A model generated the notes under the pieces. That model did no database searches. It saw only the letters and a list, made by a program, of their open reading frames with translations, and was not told the DNA's origin. A DNA stretch of 64,000 nt from Flagellimonas meridianipacifica. Its GTDB lineage: Bacteria > Bacteroidota > Bacteroidia > Flavobacteriales > Flavobacteriaceae. The translations under genes and the position numbers were made by a program. Where the stretch lies: NCBI RefSeq assembly GCF_003001695.1, contig NZ_PVYX01000001.1:1860001-1924000 (forward strand), written 5' to 3'. Below are positions 63,398-64,000 of this stretch, in pieces; the first letter of the stretch is position 1; each line of letters opens with the position of its first letter.

Positions 63398-64000
63398 TTA
63401 AGAATTCAGAAAGTTTGCCGCCTTTTCAAAAAACTGCTTTGGATTCTCAGCATGAAGCCAATGTCCTGCTTTGTCAATTGTTTTGATATCTGCTTGAGGA
63501 AAGTGTTTTTGTATTTCCGAGTAATCGTTGGGCAGGATATATTCAGATCGGTCGCCCCTTAAAAAAAGCGTTGGGCCTTCAAAAGTGGAAGTGGCTGGGA
63601 TACTCTCTCCTATTTCCTCCATTCTGTCTTTAAGTACATCAAGGTTAAATCGAAGACCGAGTTTTCCCTGTTCTACCCAATATAGATTTTTCAATAAAAA
63701 CTGCCGTATTCCAAAATCCGCCAGATGTTGGGATAATATCTCGTCAGCTTGTTTTCTACTGCCAATACTATTAAAATCCAGTTGGGTTAATGCGTTAACG
63801 ATATATTGGTGATGCGGGGGATAATATTTGGGCGAAATATCGGCAACAATCAATTTTGAAACATGGTTTGGATGGGAAATGGAGAATTTCATTGCAGTTT
63901 TTCCTCCCATGGAATGACCTATGATATTGGCCTCTGAAACTTGGTAATGTTCCATGTAATTCGATAGGTCTTGACTTAAGATTTCATAGTCGAACTCATC
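63398..64000 (-). CDS. Alpha/beta hydrolase, YbfF-like esterase (5' end outside window)
   Basis: The frame stays open to the right edge, so the Met at 63955 is internal; 200 residues are seen. Residues just inside the edge (FDYEILSQDL) and the nucleophile elbow GHSMGGKTAM match bacterial esterases of the YbfF group. The acid is likely in FLRGDRSEYI, and the histidine is in KAGHWLHAENP near the C-terminus. About 50 residues including the oxyanion region lie outside. Substrate unknown. Confidence 0.88.
   Translation of the reverse strand, partial: DEFDYEILSQDLSNYMEHYQVSEANIIGHSMGGKTAMKFSISHPNHVSKLIVADISPKYYPPHHQYIVNALTQLDFNSIGSRKQADEILSQHLADFGIRQFLLKNLYWVEQGKLGLRFNLDVLKDRMEEIGESIPATSTFEGPTLFLRGDRSEYILPNDYSEIQKHFPQADIKTIDKAGHWLHAENPKQFFEKAANFLNS

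Overview
The window looks like a stretch of a Bacteroidota chromosome, most likely a gliding-type, aerobic member of the Flavobacteriaceae. The reasons are the end of the type IX secretion translocon gene sprA followed by gcvH, several PorP/SprF-family genes, an adhesin with a gliding-motility type C-terminal domain, paired COG1845 cytochrome oxidase genes, a LytS/LytTR pair, and promoters of the Bacteroidetes form TTG-N17..21-TAnnTTTG. Codon use is AT-rich throughout, with one clear exception inside the large adhesin gene. No prophage, insertion sequence or CRISPR array is visible. The window is mostly compact core genome.

Layout. 1-4.5 kb: 3' end of sprA, gcvH, a VanZ-like protein, a TonB-type transducer and an unknown membrane-anchored protein. 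4.7-9.9 kb: a respiratory oxidase cluster with heme O synthase, two subunit III-like proteins, a subunit IV-like protein, a cysteine-free SCO-like protein, SCO1/SenC, a DUF420 protein and a small CxxC membrane protein. 10.0-19.5 kb: a large MacB/HlyD/TolC export operon made of two permease-pair/adaptor modules, one ATPase and one outer-membrane channel, preceded by a possible ECF-sigma promoter. 19.5-26.8 kb: tsaB, mscS, a DUF255 thioredoxin-like lipoprotein, dodecin, a duplicated-domain Nfu protein, an orphan PorP/SprF protein and a VWA lipoprotein. 27.0-31.4 kb: a TPR-LytS histidine kinase, its LytTR regulator, a gamma-carbonic anhydrase-like protein and fabD.

31.6-37.7 kb: a type IX surface-adhesin locus (Calx-beta adhesin, PorP/SprF protein, PD40/OmpA protein). 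The adhesin gene holds a perfect 334-bp tandem duplication of unusually GC-rich DNA. 37.7-44.5 kb: an Nramp-like transporter without the usual metal ligands, an alpha/beta hydrolase, two tandem collagen-like lipoproteins, an SRPBCC protein, a Crp-family regulator and an EEP-family nuclease. 44.5-44.9 kb: tRNA-Leu(TAA) and tRNA-Gly(GCC), each with a terminator, plus a decayed copy of the tRNA-Leu 3' end. 45-57.8 kb: mutS, a SpoU-type RNA methyltransferase, a FolK-deoxynucleoside kinase fusion, sppA, a queuosine-precursor transporter, an AsmA-like protein, a DUF2797 protein, a GH3-family protein and a small hydrolase. 57.8-64 kb: the tig-clpP-clpX proteostasis cluster, a small holin-family membrane protein, an SGNH lipase lipoprotein and the 3' part of another alpha/beta hydrolase.

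No fully novel defence or biosynthetic system is evident. The observations most worth checking are the recently duplicated GC-rich adhesin module, the Nramp-like transporter lacking DPGN and MPH, the double ABC exporter sharing one ATPase, the tRNA-Leu remnant, and the small uncharacterised proteins in the oxidase cluster.
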